This document shows positions 1 to 9,565 of a DNA stretch of 64,000 nucleotides, piece by piece (within the stretch, counting starts at the first letter, position 1; every line of letters begins with the position of its first letter). The DNA is from Symbiodinium sp. CCMP2592 (Eukaryota > Sar > Dinophyceae > Suessiales > Symbiodiniaceae): assembly GCA_905221615.1 (NCBI GenBank), contig CAJNDT010005913.1, forward strand, positions 1,736,001 to 1,800,000, in the 5' to 3' direction. The position numbers and the translations under genes were made by a program. The notes below the pieces were generated by a model. The model was not told the origin of the DNA. It ran no database searches and saw nothing but the letters and a program-made list of their open reading frames with translations.

Positions 1-3
1 CGA

Positions 4-549
4 ATGAATCAACAAGACGAACAATCCTACAAGCTCGGCAAAAAGAAGGTCATCCACATCCTGGTCTACATCGGAGTCGGGATCGTCGCGGCTTACTTTG
101 GCATCGATCTCACCAACTCGCCAAACTCCGCGCCGGACAACCAAACCCAAAGCGCCGCTCAATCCGAGCCGCAGACTTCAGCATCCCCAACCCAATCAGT
201 CGCGGACTCTCAGCGTGCTCTGGTCGGACTCGCAGAATCCCAGAGATCCGGAGAGATGGTCGAACTCCGAGCGCGCGTCGTCAAGCTCCTCCCAGACGAC
301 AACGACGGCTCAAGACACCAACGCTTCCTCCTCGCGATCGATTACGAGCCCTCCCCCACCGACTCCGTCCTTGTCGCCCACAACATCGACCTCGCGCCGA
401 GGGTCCCAGTCGAAGAAGGATCAATCATCCGGATCTTCGGCCAATACGAATGGAACGATCGGGGTGGGGTCCTCCACTGGACGCACCACGATCCGCGCGG
501 ACGCCATGCCGAGGGGTGGATCGAACTCGACGGCGTTCGCTACGACTGA
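4..549 (+). CDS. DUF3465 family membrane-anchored protein
   Basis: The protein is 181 aa with one N-terminal membrane segment (about residues 16-34). A Gln/Ser/Pro-rich linker (40-75) follows, then a compact C-terminal domain. That domain carries HNIDLAPRVP (126-135), a Gly-Gln-Tyr-Glu-Trp strand and HWTHHDP (158-164), the signature pattern of the DUF3465 family. The domain probably faces the periplasm; its biochemical role is unknown. The start lies three bases inside the window edge, so an upstream start cannot be excluded. It is followed by 186 bp of non-coding DNA before mreB. Confidence 0.8.
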   Translation: MNQQDEQSYKLGKKKVIHILVYIGVGIVAAYFGIDLTNSPNSAPDNQTQSAAQSEPQTSASPTQSVADSQRALVGLAESQRSGEMVELRARVVKLLPDDNDGSRHQRFLLAIDYEPSPTDSVLVAHNIDLAPRVPVEEGSIIRIFGQYEWNDRGGVLHWTHHDPRGRHAEGWIELDGVRYD

Positions 550-735
550 ATAACAGAATCTTGCTTAGGAGATGCAATGCGGGAATTGCGCAATGTGTGC
601 CATTGCAAAGATTTCGGTGGTGATTGGACCCTCTAGGTCTCAATTTCCGATATTCTTTGGCTATCCTGATTCTATAGACAAGGGCAACGCACACGCCCTT
701 CATTTGGGCATTTCGTCCAAGGAGACAGTGCTTCA
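550..735. other. Intergenic region upstream of mreB
   Basis: No coding signal was seen. A hairpin of AAGGGC and GCCCTT lies at about 680-701 without a following T-run. An AAGGAG Shine-Dalgarno sequence ends about 11 nt before the mreB GTG. The mreBCD promoter probably lies here, but no convincing -35/-10 pair was found. Confidence 0.4.
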
Positions 736-1785
736 GTGTGGTATGAACGATTTCTAGGGCCGCTCGGCGTTGATATGGGGATTGACCTCGGGACTTGCAA
801 CACGCTCGTTGCCGTCCGCGGGCAGGGGATCGTTCTCAATGAACCTTCTGTCGTCGCTGTCAAAAAGGGCACCAATCAGGTCCTCAAAGGCGGACAAGCC
901 GTCGGTTGGGTCGCGAAGGAAATGCTCGGGAAGACTCCCGGATCCATCACCGCGGTCCGTCCGCTCAAAGACGGCGTGATCTCAGACTTCGAGATCACCG
1001 AAGCGATGCTCAACTACTTCATCACCAAAGTCACCGGACGCGTCCGCATGCTCGGACCACGCGTAGTGATCTCTATCCCGTCGGGGATCACCGCTGTTGA
1101 AAAACGCGCCGTGTTTGATTCCGCTGAGCACGCCGGCGCTCGCAAGACGTACCTGCTCGAAGAACCCATCGCCGCCGCGATCGGCGCGGGACTCCCGTTC
1201 GCAGAACCCACGGCGTCCATGATCGTGGACATCGGCGGTGGTACGACTGAAGTCGCGATCATGGCGCTCGCGGACATCGCGAACTGCGAGTCCGTCCGCG
1301 TCGCGGGCGACGACATGGACGAAGCGATCATCGCGCACATGAAGCGGACCTACTCGCTCATGATCGGTGAGCAGACCGCTGAGCGCGTCAAGATCCAGAT
1401 CGGTTCCGCGGCTCCAACAGGTGAAGAAACCGAGATGGAAGTCCGCGGACGCGACATGGTCTCCGGACTCCCTCGAAAAACAACCATCACCTCGCAAGAA
1501 GTCCGCGAGGCGCTCTCCGAGCCTGTCACCAACATCATCGAAGCGGTCACACGCACGCTCGAAAGAGCAGAACCCGAACTCGCGGCGGACCTCGTTGAAA
1601 ACGGCATCATGCTCGCCGGCGGCGGTTCACTGCTCTCTGGTCTCCCGATCCAGATCAACAAAGCGACAGGACTCGATGTCACCCTCGCCGAGGATCCGCT
1701 GACCTGCGTGGCGCGCGGGACCGCGATCTATCTTGAGAACATCGATGTCTGGAAAGACACGCTCGAGAACAACTCGGACATCTGA
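736..1785 (+). CDS. mreB: Rod shape-determining protein MreB
   Basis: Actin-like ATPase that forms membrane-associated filaments and directs the cell-wall elongation machinery. The 349 aa match the family length. Visible motifs are phosphate-1 GIDLGTCNT (15-23), phosphate-2 DIGGGTTEV (165-173) and a Gly-rich adenosine motif AGGGS near residue 295. The start is GTG, chosen because AAGGAG lies about 11 nt upstream and the reading frame is conserved from there. It is followed by mreC and mreD, the usual operon order. The N-terminal extension before the first actin motif is about 14 residues. Confidence 0.96.
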   Translation: MWYERFLGPLGVDMGIDLGTCNTLVAVRGQGIVLNEPSVVAVKKGTNQVLKGGQAVGWVAKEMLGKTPGSITAVRPLKDGVISDFEITEAMLNYFITKVTGRVRMLGPRVVISIPSGITAVEKRAVFDSAEHAGARKTYLLEEPIAAAIGAGLPFAEPTASMIVDIGGGTTEVAIMALADIANCESVRVAGDDMDEAIIAHMKRTYSLMIGEQTAERVKIQIGSAAPTGEETEMEVRGRDMVSGLPRKTTITSQEVREALSEPVTNIIEAVTRTLERAEPELAADLVENGIMLAGGGSLLSGLPIQINKATGLDVTLAEDPLTCVARGTAIYLENIDVWKDTLENNSDI

Positions 1786-1872
1786 TCCAACCAATCACCC
1801 ATCATCCACCCCACTCCTTGCGTGGATCGTGTATGCTGTGGTGAGTGATTTGTACCTGACTGGGAGCGTCTT

Positions 1873-2742
1873 ATGCATCATCAACCCGCGTTTGTTCGTT
1901 GGTCGATGCCGATCTGTGTGATCGCGATGATCATCATGTGCCTGCTCCCATCCCGCTGGCTCGAATGGACCAACTGGTTCGGCGCACAGGCGCGCGTTGT
2001 AATCTCACCGATCGCTCATCCCATGACCATGGCGAAGAACCTCGTCATACCACAATCAGTGGGAAACCCCAACGCGACATCACGCGAGCGAGCGCTCCAG
2101 TCCGAACTCGATCGCTACCGAGCACTGCTCTACAAAGAACAACAAGAAAACAATCAACTATCAGCACTTGTTGAGCAGCTCTCATCCGGCGCTGCTGTGA
2201 CACCCGATGTTGCGGTCACCCAGATCCCGCGACCTGTGACCGGACTCTCGCGTGAGTTCCTTGTTGTGAGATCTGGTGGCCACGAGCGGATCACCCGCTC
2301 CACTGTCGCTGTGGTCAACGCCGTGCAGCTCTGCGGCCGTGTAGTCGTGACCGACGCACGCACGGCGCTCGTGCTCCCAATCACCGCGAAAGACTCCCAG
2401 CCCTTGCTCGGGAATGTCTTGCTCGACGATTCTGGAATCAATACCGCTCGCTGCATGCTCATACCTGTTGGCAAAGGGTTGCTCGAGGGCGATGTGACCA
2501 TGCCAGATTCCGGAGACGAAGAACAACAGATCGAGATCGGGATGGAAGTCCGGCTCCTCGATGACCAATGGCCTCGTCATGCACAGATGCTGCTGATCGG
2601 CACCATCGAACGCGTCGCGACTTCACCTGACCAACCACTCCGCAAACGCATTACCGTTCGTCCGAGTATCGATCTGCGGAGTGTCCCAGAGGTTTTCTTT
2701 CGCGTCCCAGATCTCGACAACACGCAGGGGGGCGCTCCATGA
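1873..2742 (+). CDS. mreC: Rod shape-determining protein MreC
   Basis: Periplasmic scaffold linking MreB to the elongasome. The 289 aa comprise a short cytoplasmic N-terminus, one membrane segment (about 10-28), a coiled coil rich in Glu and Gln (about 70-105), and a beta-rich periplasmic part of the MreC fold (about 120-280). The stop overlaps the mreD start by 4 bp (ATGA), indicating translational coupling. It lies 87 bp downstream of mreB on the same strand. Confidence 0.92.
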   Translation: MHHQPAFVRWSMPICVIAMIIMCLLPSRWLEWTNWFGAQARVVISPIAHPMTMAKNLVIPQSVGNPNATSRERALQSELDRYRALLYKEQQENNQLSALVEQLSSGAAVTPDVAVTQIPRPVTGLSREFLVVRSGGHERITRSTVAVVNAVQLCGRVVVTDARTALVLPITAKDSQPLLGNVLLDDSGINTARCMLIPVGKGLLEGDVTMPDSGDEEQQIEIGMEVRLLDDQWPRHAQMLLIGTIERVATSPDQPLRKRITVRPSIDLRSVPEVFFRVPDLDNTQGGAP

Positions 2743-3308
2743 ACTGGTTCGTGCTGCTCTTCTTCGCGTGGGTTGGGTTCGGTCTGGAAATGGCGCTGCT
2801 CCCTGTGTTTGACGCCGGCGCGAGTGGTGTGCATCCATCGGTGGTGCTCCCGCTACTAGTCTTTGTCGCGCTGCACGCGCCTCGCAAACACGCGCTCTGG
2901 TGCGCCATCGTCCTTGGGATTTCGATGGATCTCCTGACACCAATCAACCACGACAACGGCGGGCCGGTCACGCTCATCGGTCCCTACGCGCTCGGATACC
3001 TCCTTGCTGCTCAGTTCATTTTCTCAGTACGAGGGATGGTCATCCGCAGAAACCCACTCACCATCGCGTTCCTCTCGTTGATTGCTTCGCTCATTGCTGA
3101 GATCCTTGTCGTCGCGCTCATCACCATCCGCTCACTTGCCGGCGATTCCATCGCATGGGATGCGGGGGATGCACTCATGGACCACACTCTCTCCTCGGTC
3201 TATACCGGGGTCGCGGCCCTCTTCCTCTCGTTCATCTTCTTCGCGCTGACCCCCGCCTTTGGGTTTCATACTGTCATCGCGACCCGCTTCGCTCGTCACA
3301 TCAAATAG
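2739..3308 (+). CDS. mreD: Rod shape-determining protein MreD
   Basis: Integral membrane partner of MreC. The 189 aa hold about five or six hydrophobic segments and no large soluble domain, as expected for MreD. Its ATG overlaps the mreC stop. The call rests on topology, length and position in mreBCD more than on sequence motifs, because MreD diverges quickly. No rodA or PBP2 gene follows; the next gene is a sugar nucleotidyltransferase. Confidence 0.85.
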   Translation: MNWFVLLFFAWVGFGLEMALLPVFDAGASGVHPSVVLPLLVFVALHAPRKHALWCAIVLGISMDLLTPINHDNGGPVTLIGPYALGYLLAAQFIFSVRGMVIRRNPLTIAFLSLIASLIAEILVVALITIRSLAGDSIAWDAGDALMDHTLSSVYTGVAALFLSFIFFALTPAFGFHTVIATRFARHIK

Positions 3309-3344
3309 ATCATTTGAGCTCGGCAAGGCCTACGATCTGTGGCT

Positions 3345-4625
3345 ATGACCGAACGACGCAAATCCATCCTTTTCAACGATGCTCACGCGAATCTTGGACC
3401 GCTGACCGATCTGCGTCCGCCGCACGCCATCCGCACCGGAGCGATGACCACCGCCGAACGCCTCACGCGTGCGTTTGATCTCGAACCCATCGGGATTGTC
3501 GTCCCCAACGATCTCAAAGAACTCACACAAGACCAGTCCGGCGTTCCCGTCAATGAACCACCCGAAGAGTCTGATGATCCGATCCTGATGATCAATGGAC
3601 GCTGCCCGCTCCCGATCGAATCAATCGGCCAGCTCGGAGTCGGCGAGGTCCTTATCGAAGCATCAACCAAAGACATGATCGCAGTCTGTCTCACCAGTTC
3701 TGATGTTCGCGTGCTCCTCTCAGGTGGGAATCCCGAGATGAAGAGGATCGAGCTCGATGACACCGTCCTCATGCGCTCGCCTTGGGATTGGCGCGCGTTC
3801 CGCGATCGCTGCATCGAGTACGACCTGCAGTCCATCGCCGAGACGATGTCGAAGGTCGAGCACGCACCAGAGGGGGTCATGATCCTGGGAGATCAAGGCG
3901 TCGTCATCCATCCCGACGCGGATGTCAAGCCGGGAGTGATCCTCAACGCCGAGCTCGGACCGATCGTCATCGAAGAAAACGCGACCGTGCGTCCCGGCAC
4001 CATCATCACCGGCCCCGCCTACATCGGACCAGGATCCACCGTCCTTGAACAAGCGAACATCAAACCCAATACCGCGATCGGACCGGTCTGCAAAGTCGCG
4101 GGAGAGATCGGCGGCACGATCTTCCAGGGATACGCGAACAAAGCACACGCAGGACACCTCGGGGATTCATGGATCGGCGAATGGTCCAACCTCGGCGCGG
4201 ACACCACCAACTCCAATCTCCTCAACACCTATGCCGAGGTCACCGCTCGCGCGACCAAAGATTCCAAGATGGAAAAAACCGGCCAAACCTTCCTCGGCGT
4301 CACGATGGGTGATCACACCAAAACCGCGATCGGGACACGCATCATGACCGGCGCCATCGTCGGAACAGGGACCATGTTCGCCGCGAGTACTCCGATGTCC
4401 GGCACGATCGACGCGTTCTCATGGATCACCGATTCGGGGACCAAGTCCTTCCGGCTCGGCAAGTTCGTGGACATCTCCCTCAACGTCATGGGACGACGCG
4501 GCATTAAGCAGTCGCAGGCATACTCTCGAAGACTGACCGTCCTGCACGAAACCGTCACCGGCGTCAACTCCGGCATGAACTGGCCCGGGAAACCGATGGA
4601 GCATCTGGTGAATCAGGATTCCTGA
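3345..4625 (+). CDS. GlmU-like sugar-1-phosphate nucleotidyltransferase
   Basis: The protein is 426 aa. The C-terminal half (about 180-400) is a left-handed beta-helix of hexapeptide turns with repeated small and hydrophobic residues, as in bacterial GlmU-family acyltransferase domains. The N-terminal part resembles the divergent nucleotidyltransferase half of the GlmU-like family found in Bacteroidetes and Planctomycetes rather than enterobacterial GlmU. It probably makes an activated amino sugar for envelope synthesis; the substrate is not readable from sequence. ATG at 3345 is preferred over GTG at 3339 because a TACGAT hexamer (3331-3336) lies 8 nt before it. The 3' end overlaps the convergent gene by 13 bp. 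Confidence 0.8.
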   Translation: MTERRKSILFNDAHANLGPLTDLRPPHAIRTGAMTTAERLTRAFDLEPIGIVVPNDLKELTQDQSGVPVNEPPEESDDPILMINGRCPLPIESIGQLGVGEVLIEASTKDMIAVCLTSSDVRVLLSGGNPEMKRIELDDTVLMRSPWDWRAFRDRCIEYDLQSIAETMSKVEHAPEGVMILGDQGVVIHPDADVKPGVILNAELGPIVIEENATVRPGTIITGPAYIGPGSTVLEQANIKPNTAIGPVCKVAGEIGGTIFQGYANKAHAGHLGDSWIGEWSNLGADTTNSNLLNTYAEVTARATKDSKMEKTGQTFLGVTMGDHTKTAIGTRIMTGAIVGTGTMFAASTPMSGTIDAFSWITDSGTKSFRLGKFVDISLNVMGRRGIKQSQAYSRRLTVLHETVTGVNSGMNWPGKPMEHLVNQDS

Positions 4626-5659
4626 TCCCGAACCCGCACCGCCTCGGTCCACCCTTTCTGTTCTCGTTCTCGCAGCTCTTCCTTTGCCGGCCGAAAGCCT
4701 CGATAGGCGTTCTCATAGAGCAGCACACATGCCCATCGCTGGTACTTCTTGTCACACTTTGGGCACTTCCCCATTTCAGCAAAATGACTCAAGCCGTGCC
4801 TGCACCAGGGGCACAGCATGAAACTGTGTCTCTGAGTCTTTGCGTAGGTGCGTTTCCGAATCCCGAATGGAATGAACCAACAGATCAAGAACCCGACAAA
4901 CGGCACGATATACACCAGCATCCATTTAAATACGCCCGGTCCATTCAACCTATTGGCTGGGATGATGCCCCAGTTCATAATGAAGAACAACGAGATCGCA
5001 AGAACCAAACAAAGATACTTGATGCTCCCCAGCACCGGCCCGACGCCCTTTCGTGGATCAATCCTTCGAAGAACCAGCCGATCGATCTCGAAGCGCTGCT
5101 CTTTGGTCGGTGAGAACACTGGTGCATCGACAAGAATTTCGGTTACTGGTGGCGGCGTCGGTTGGACCAGTTCCGGATGCTCGCGGAGCTCAATCGCCTC
5201 GCGCCACGCGGCGCTCTCGCGCTTTCCGAACTCCTGTGGACTTGGGGTGTACTTCCGATACGCCAATCCAAAGAGCCTTTGACAGAGCTCCTTCCGGTAG
5301 CCCGCACCGCACTCCGGACAGTGCCCATCATCTCCGAGACCTGTAAAAGGGTAGCTGCACCAAACACAGATAAACCCATCATGTTTTTTGACGCGTTTTT
5401 CGAGCTGAATCCGAGTCAGCCCTCTTGTGTATGCCCAACTTAGCATGAGGACAAAGAGTGCTCCATAACTTAGTGAAAATACCAAAATCAGGACCCAGCC
5501 CGGAGCACTACTGGGAATGAACATGGCGATGCTAAATCCGACTACAAGCACAATACCGAGTGCCCACTCCAATCGCCCTTGATACTTCCCCATCCCCACG
5601 CGTGGGTCCCACCGCCGGCTCACGAGTAACTTGAGATCATCATGTGCCGATTTATCCAT
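4613..5659 (-). CDS. Membrane protein with an internal duplication and two zinc ribbons
   Basis: The 348 aa are built from two copies of one module, about residues 8-160 and 191-345. Each copy has an RRxDPRxGxG motif, two hydrophobic segments, a zinc ribbon and a tail ending in a W-x-EA-x-x-x-R helix. Zinc ligands are C98, C101, C114 and C117 in the first copy and C283, C286, C299 and C302 in the second. No enzyme motif is seen and the function is unknown. It is divergent from polA. Its own start is preceded by TATGAT 6 nt upstream and no Shine-Dalgarno sequence. Related single-ribbon membrane proteins occur at 42719 and 49669. Confidence 0.8.
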   Translation of the reverse strand: MDKSAHDDLKLLVSRRWDPRVGMGKYQGRLEWALGIVLVVGFSIAMFIPSSAPGWVLILVFSLSYGALFVLMLSWAYTRGLTRIQLEKRVKKHDGFICVWCSYPFTGLGDDGHCPECGAGYRKELCQRLFGLAYRKYTPSPQEFGKRESAAWREAIELREHPELVQPTPPPVTEILVDAPVFSPTKEQRFEIDRLVLRRIDPRKGVGPVLGSIKYLCLVLAISLFFIMNWGIIPANRLNGPGVFKWMLVYIVPFVGFLICWFIPFGIRKRTYAKTQRHSFMLCPWCRHGLSHFAEMGKCPKCDKKYQRWACVLLYENAYRGFRPAKEELREREQKGWTEAVRVRDQES

Positions 5660-5665
5660 CCCAGA

Positions 5666-5671
5666 ATCATA
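5666..5671 (-). promoter_or_regulatory. Putative -10 box close to the start of the zinc-ribbon gene
   Basis: The minus strand reads TATGAT, ending 6 nt before the ATG at 5659. With no ribosome-binding site present, transcription would begin at or near the start codon. Confidence 0.45.
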
Positions 5672-5684
5672 GCATAACCCTCCC

Positions 5685-5690
5685 TATCCT
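5685..5690 (+). promoter_or_regulatory. Putative -10 box close to the polA start
   Basis: TATCCT ends 5 nt before the GTG at 5696. No clear -35 box and no Shine-Dalgarno sequence are present. It would form a divergent promoter pair with the minus-strand gene. Confidence 0.35.
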
Positions 5691-5695
5691 CCGCT

Positions 5696-8581
5696 GTGAA
5701 AACGCTCTACCTCATCGATGGATTCGCCCAGTTCTTCCGCGCTTATCACGCGATCCGCACGCCCATGTCCTCGCCGGTCACTGGTGAACCCACCAACATG
5801 ACCTACGGCTTCGTCGGGATGCTTCTCAAACTCCTCCGCAACGACGGCAAGCACCTCAAAGACGACGGCGCCGTCAGCTACCTCGCCGTCGCGCTCGATG
5901 TTGGAGGGGACAAGGGGACCTTCCGGAGCGAGCTCTATCCGGAGTACAAAGCGAATCGTGATGAACCACCAGAAGACCTTCGCCCGCAGGTCGATCGGGC
6001 GCTCGCGCTACTCGAAGATATCGGAGTCCCGGTCATCGGATGCGCCGGATACGAAGCGGACGACATCCTCGCAACGATCGCGACTGACTTTTCAAGCAAG
6101 CACCCCGACATCCGCGTGCGGATCATCTCGAAAGACAAAGACCTCAAGCAACTGCTCGGAGAGGGCGCTCCACCCACAGAGATGTACGACTTGCACAAAG
6201 ACGAACTCATCACCGAAGCGGACCTGATGGAGGAGCTGGGTCTGCGTCCCGAGCAGGTCATCGATCTGCTCACACTGATGGGCGACACCGCCGACAACAT
6301 CCCAGGCGTGATGGGCATCGGGATCAAGACCGCAGCGAAGCTCCTTGTTGAGCACGGCGACTTGGACAGCATCCTCGCCGCCGCGGACGAGGGGACGATC
6401 AAAGGCAAACGCCGCGAGAACCTGATCGCGAGCAAGGAGCACCTCCCGCTGAGCAAGGACCTCGTGACACTGCGCCACGATGTCCCGATCGTGCTGGATC
6501 TGAATGACGCAGCCGTGGAGTCGATCGCGCTCGACAAGCTCATCCCGATCTGCAAGGAACTCGGATTCAACCGCTACCAGGACGACCTCAAAAAGATGAT
6601 CGTCGGCGACGAGGATCCAAAAGACAACAAGTCCAAGAAAGCCGCCGCTCCCGCGTTCGGATCACTATTTGACCAAGCCGAGGACGCCCCCGCTGCCCAA
6701 GGCGAGTACATCACCGTCCGCACGAAGAAAGACCTCAGCGCGATGCTCAAAGCGTTCAAAGGCGCGCCGCTGCTCGCTGTGGATACCGAGACGACGCACA
6801 TCCGTCCGATGCGTGCGCAGATCGCTGGGATCTCGATCTCCCACAAAGAAGGCGTTGGGTACTACATCCCCTGCCTTGCTCCGGAAGGCGAGAAGCACCT
6901 CGACACCGAGACGGTTATCGAATCGCTCAAGCCGATCCTCGAAGACGCTTCGATCGCCAAAGTCGGACACAACCTCAAGTACGACCTGACCGTTTTCAAA
7001 AACGCCGGGATCGAGCTGCGTGGTCATCAGCCCACCAAGACCCATCCCGACGCGGGCGACACGATGATCGCGAGCTTCATCCTCGATGCGTCGCGTTCGA
7101 GTCACTCGATGGACAACCTCGCGCTGGCGCTGCTCGGTCGCACGAACATCTCCATCAAGGATTTGATTGGCACCGGAAAGAACCAACGCACCTTCGATCA
7201 GGTCCCGCTCGATCAAGCGGGACCATACGCCGCGGAAGACGCGGATGTGACGCTCCAGCTCGATCATGTGCTCTACAAGGACCTCGCGAAGGAACCCTCG
7301 CTCGTCAAGCTGTATCAAGAACTCGAGATGCCGCTGGTCGATGTCCTCGCAACCCTCGAACGCAACGGCGTCATCGTCGATCGTGACGAACTCGCTAAAC
7401 AAGAAGCACGACTCCAGTCCCGCATCGACGAGCTCATCGAAGAAATCAACACGCACGCGAAGGACAGCATCGGATACACCTTCGATCTCAACAGCCCCAA
7501 GCAGCTTTCCGCGGCTCTCTTCAACAAAGAAGACGACGAACCCGAGGGTCTGGGGATCAAACCCATCAAGAAAACCAAGACCGGATTCTCAACCGATGCA
7601 GAGGTCCTCGAAAAACTCGCGGCGGATCCAGAGATCGAAACACCGATCCCGACACTGATCCTCGAATACCGCCAGCTCACGAAACTCGTCTCGACCTACC
7701 TCAAAGCGCTTGCTGATGAGATCCATCCAGAGACCGGCCGCATCCACGCGAGCTTCCATCAGACCGTCGCATCGACCGGTAGACTCAGTTCCTCGGATCC
7801 GAACCTCCAGAACATCCCGATCCGCTCCGACATCGGACGCGAGATCCGCAAAGCGTTCGTCGCGCCCAAAGACCACCAACTCATCACGGCGGACTACTCG
7901 CAGATCGAGCTCCGCATCCTCGCGCACTTGTCTGAAGACCCCGCGCTCATCGCCGCGTTTGAAGCGGGTGAGGACATCCACCAAGCCGTCGCGGCGCAGA
8001 TCAACGACATCCCGCTCGACAAGGTCACCAAAGAACAACGCTCCGGCGCCAAAATGGTCAACTTCGGGATCGTCTACGGCGTCACCCCCTGGGGACTCGC
8101 ACGACGACTCAACGTCTCCAACGCGGAAGCAACGCAGATCATCGACGACTACAAAGCGAAGTTCGCCAACATCACCTCATTCCTTGAAGAGTGCGTCACC
8201 TTCGCCAAGACCCACGGCTACGTCGAAACGATGATGGGACGACGGAGACCGATCACCGAGATCGATGCACGCAACCCTCAGCGTCGCGCGCTTGCTGAGC
8301 GCGTCGCGATCAACTCGGTTGTCCAAGGTTCCGCCGCGGATCTGATCAAGATCGCGATGATCGACCTCCATCGGGACATCACCAGCGCCAAGAGCGGCTC
8401 CGACCTCGACGGCACCAAGATGATCCTCCAGATCCACGACGAACTGGTCTTCGAGGTCCCCGACGCTCGCGTGGACGCGGTCATGCCGATCGTGACCAGC
8501 CGCATGGAGGGGGCAATGGACCTCAAGGTGCCGCTCAAGGTCGATGCGCAGGTCTCGAAGGACTGGTTCGGCGGAAAATGA
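5696..8581 (+). CDS. polA: DNA polymerase I
   Basis: Gap filling and repair polymerase of 961 aa. It has an N-terminal 5'-3' exonuclease (about 1-310) and a 3'-5' proofreading domain starting near residue 360. DTET, HNLKYDL and an AAEDAD motif are all retained there, so proofreading is probably active. The family A polymerase domain shows DYSQIELR (about 732) and the C-terminal QIHDE motif (about 912). GTG is the start, giving the canonical N-terminus Lys-Thr-Leu-Tyr-Leu-Ile-Asp-Gly. prmC follows after 34 bp. Confidence 0.98.
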   Translation: MKTLYLIDGFAQFFRAYHAIRTPMSSPVTGEPTNMTYGFVGMLLKLLRNDGKHLKDDGAVSYLAVALDVGGDKGTFRSELYPEYKANRDEPPEDLRPQVDRALALLEDIGVPVIGCAGYEADDILATIATDFSSKHPDIRVRIISKDKDLKQLLGEGAPPTEMYDLHKDELITEADLMEELGLRPEQVIDLLTLMGDTADNIPGVMGIGIKTAAKLLVEHGDLDSILAAADEGTIKGKRRENLIASKEHLPLSKDLVTLRHDVPIVLDLNDAAVESIALDKLIPICKELGFNRYQDDLKKMIVGDEDPKDNKSKKAAAPAFGSLFDQAEDAPAAQGEYITVRTKKDLSAMLKAFKGAPLLAVDTETTHIRPMRAQIAGISISHKEGVGYYIPCLAPEGEKHLDTETVIESLKPILEDASIAKVGHNLKYDLTVFKNAGIELRGHQPTKTHPDAGDTMIASFILDASRSSHSMDNLALALLGRTNISIKDLIGTGKNQRTFDQVPLDQAGPYAAEDADVTLQLDHVLYKDLAKEPSLVKLYQELEMPLVDVLATLERNGVIVDRDELAKQEARLQSRIDELIEEINTHAKDSIGYTFDLNSPKQLSAALFNKEDDEPEGLGIKPIKKTKTGFSTDAEVLEKLAADPEIETPIPTLILEYRQLTKLVSTYLKALADEIHPETGRIHASFHQTVASTGRLSSSDPNLQNIPIRSDIGREIRKAFVAPKDHQLITADYSQIELRILAHLSEDPALIAAFEAGEDIHQAVAAQINDIPLDKVTKEQRSGAKMVNFGIVYGVTPWGLARRLNVSNAEATQIIDDYKAKFANITSFLEECVTFAKTHGYVETMMGRRRPITEIDARNPQRRALAERVAINSVVQGSAADLIKIAMIDLHRDITSAKSGSDLDGTKMILQIHDELVFEVPDARVDAVMPIVTSRMEGAMDLKVPLKVDAQVSKDWFGGK

Positions 8582-8582
8582 G

Positions 8583-8610
8583 TTGCAATCCGAGCGGATC
8601 GGATACACTA
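8583..8610 (+). promoter_or_regulatory. Putative prmC promoter
   Basis: TTGCAA (8583-8588), a 16-bp spacer and TACACT (8605-8610) lie between polA and prmC. The -10 ends 5 nt before the GTG start, so the message would be nearly leaderless. Confidence 0.5.
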
Positions 8611-8615
8611 CACTC

Positions 8616-9545
8616 GTGCCACCCGCGACCAATCAATCCTGGACGACCCGCGATCTGCTGTCGTGGATGACCAAAGCGTTCGAGTCCAAGGACCTCGACT
8701 CGCCGCGACGGATGGCGGAGATGCTGCTGGCGCATGTGCTGGGGACTGAGCGTTTGAAGCTCTACATGGATCCCGATCGTCCCGCGTCGCCGCTCGAACG
8801 CGATCAGCTCCGCGACCTCGTCAAACGCGCGATGAGGCACGAACCGATCCAGTACCTTATCGGCGAAGAGTCATTCTTCGGGATGACATTCAAGGTCGAT
8901 CGCCGTGTCCTCATCCCGCGCCCATCAACGCAGACGATCGTCGAGGAAGTCCTCCAGCACGCGCGAAAGAATCCCGACGACAACACGCTCCGCGACTCAG
9001 ACGCGGGACGCGGGATCATGATCGCGGACATCTGCACCGGGAGCGGGTGCATCGCCGCCGCGCTCGCGAAGCACCTGCCGGGATCGCGCGTCATCGCGTC
9101 GGACCTCTCAACTGAGGCGCTCCAGTGCGCCAAGGAGAACATCGCGCGCCACGATCTCAGCGATCGCGTCGAGCTTGTGCAAGGCAACCTGCTCGATCCG
9201 ATTGAGAACCATCCCGTTGCTGGGAGCGCCGGAGCGCTGCGGTACATCGTCAGCAACCCGCCCTATATCCCTGACAGCGAGTGGGACGCGGTGGAACCCA
9301 ATGTCAAAGACCACGAACCAACGATGGCGCTGCGCGCCGAGGACGACGGGATGGAGTACGTCAAGCCGCTGATCGAGCGGGGGCCGAAGCTGCTGTGCAA
9401 AGGGGGCAAGCTCCTCATCGAGCTCGCGGCCGCGAAGACCCCAGTCGCGCTCAAGCTCGCGCAGGATCACGACCTCCTGACCAATGCACGGATCACAAAG
9501 GACTCCGATGGACTCGATCGTGTGCTCATCGCGACACGAGTCTAA
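8616..9545 (+). CDS. prmC: Release factor glutamine methyltransferase PrmC/HemK
   Basis: SAM-dependent enzyme that methylates the GGQ glutamine of peptide chain release factors. The 309 aa have an N-terminal helical domain (about 1-90), a motif I DICTGSGC loop and the catalytic NPPY (about 214-217) followed by IPDSEW. GTG at 8616 is preferred because an upstream in-frame start at 8544 would lie inside polA, and the family N-terminus begins here. It is convergent with the response-regulator gene, 20 bp away. Confidence 0.93.
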   Translation: MPPATNQSWTTRDLLSWMTKAFESKDLDSPRRMAEMLLAHVLGTERLKLYMDPDRPASPLERDQLRDLVKRAMRHEPIQYLIGEESFFGMTFKVDRRVLIPRPSTQTIVEEVLQHARKNPDDNTLRDSDAGRGIMIADICTGSGCIAAALAKHLPGSRVIASDLSTEALQCAKENIARHDLSDRVELVQGNLLDPIENHPVAGSAGALRYIVSNPPYIPDSEWDAVEPNVKDHEPTMALRAEDDGMEYVKPLIERGPKLLCKGGKLLIELAAAKTPVALKLAQDHDLLTNARITKDSDGLDRVLIATRV

Positions 9546-9565
9546 CCCACCAATGAACTCACCAG

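Noticed and set aside
680..701. Hairpin upstream of mreB as a terminator
   Set aside because: The 6-bp stem with a 9-nt loop is not followed by a T-run.
572..757. Small frame upstream of mreB with several Cys
   Set aside because: It overlaps the mreB start and ribosome-binding site and has no coding bias.
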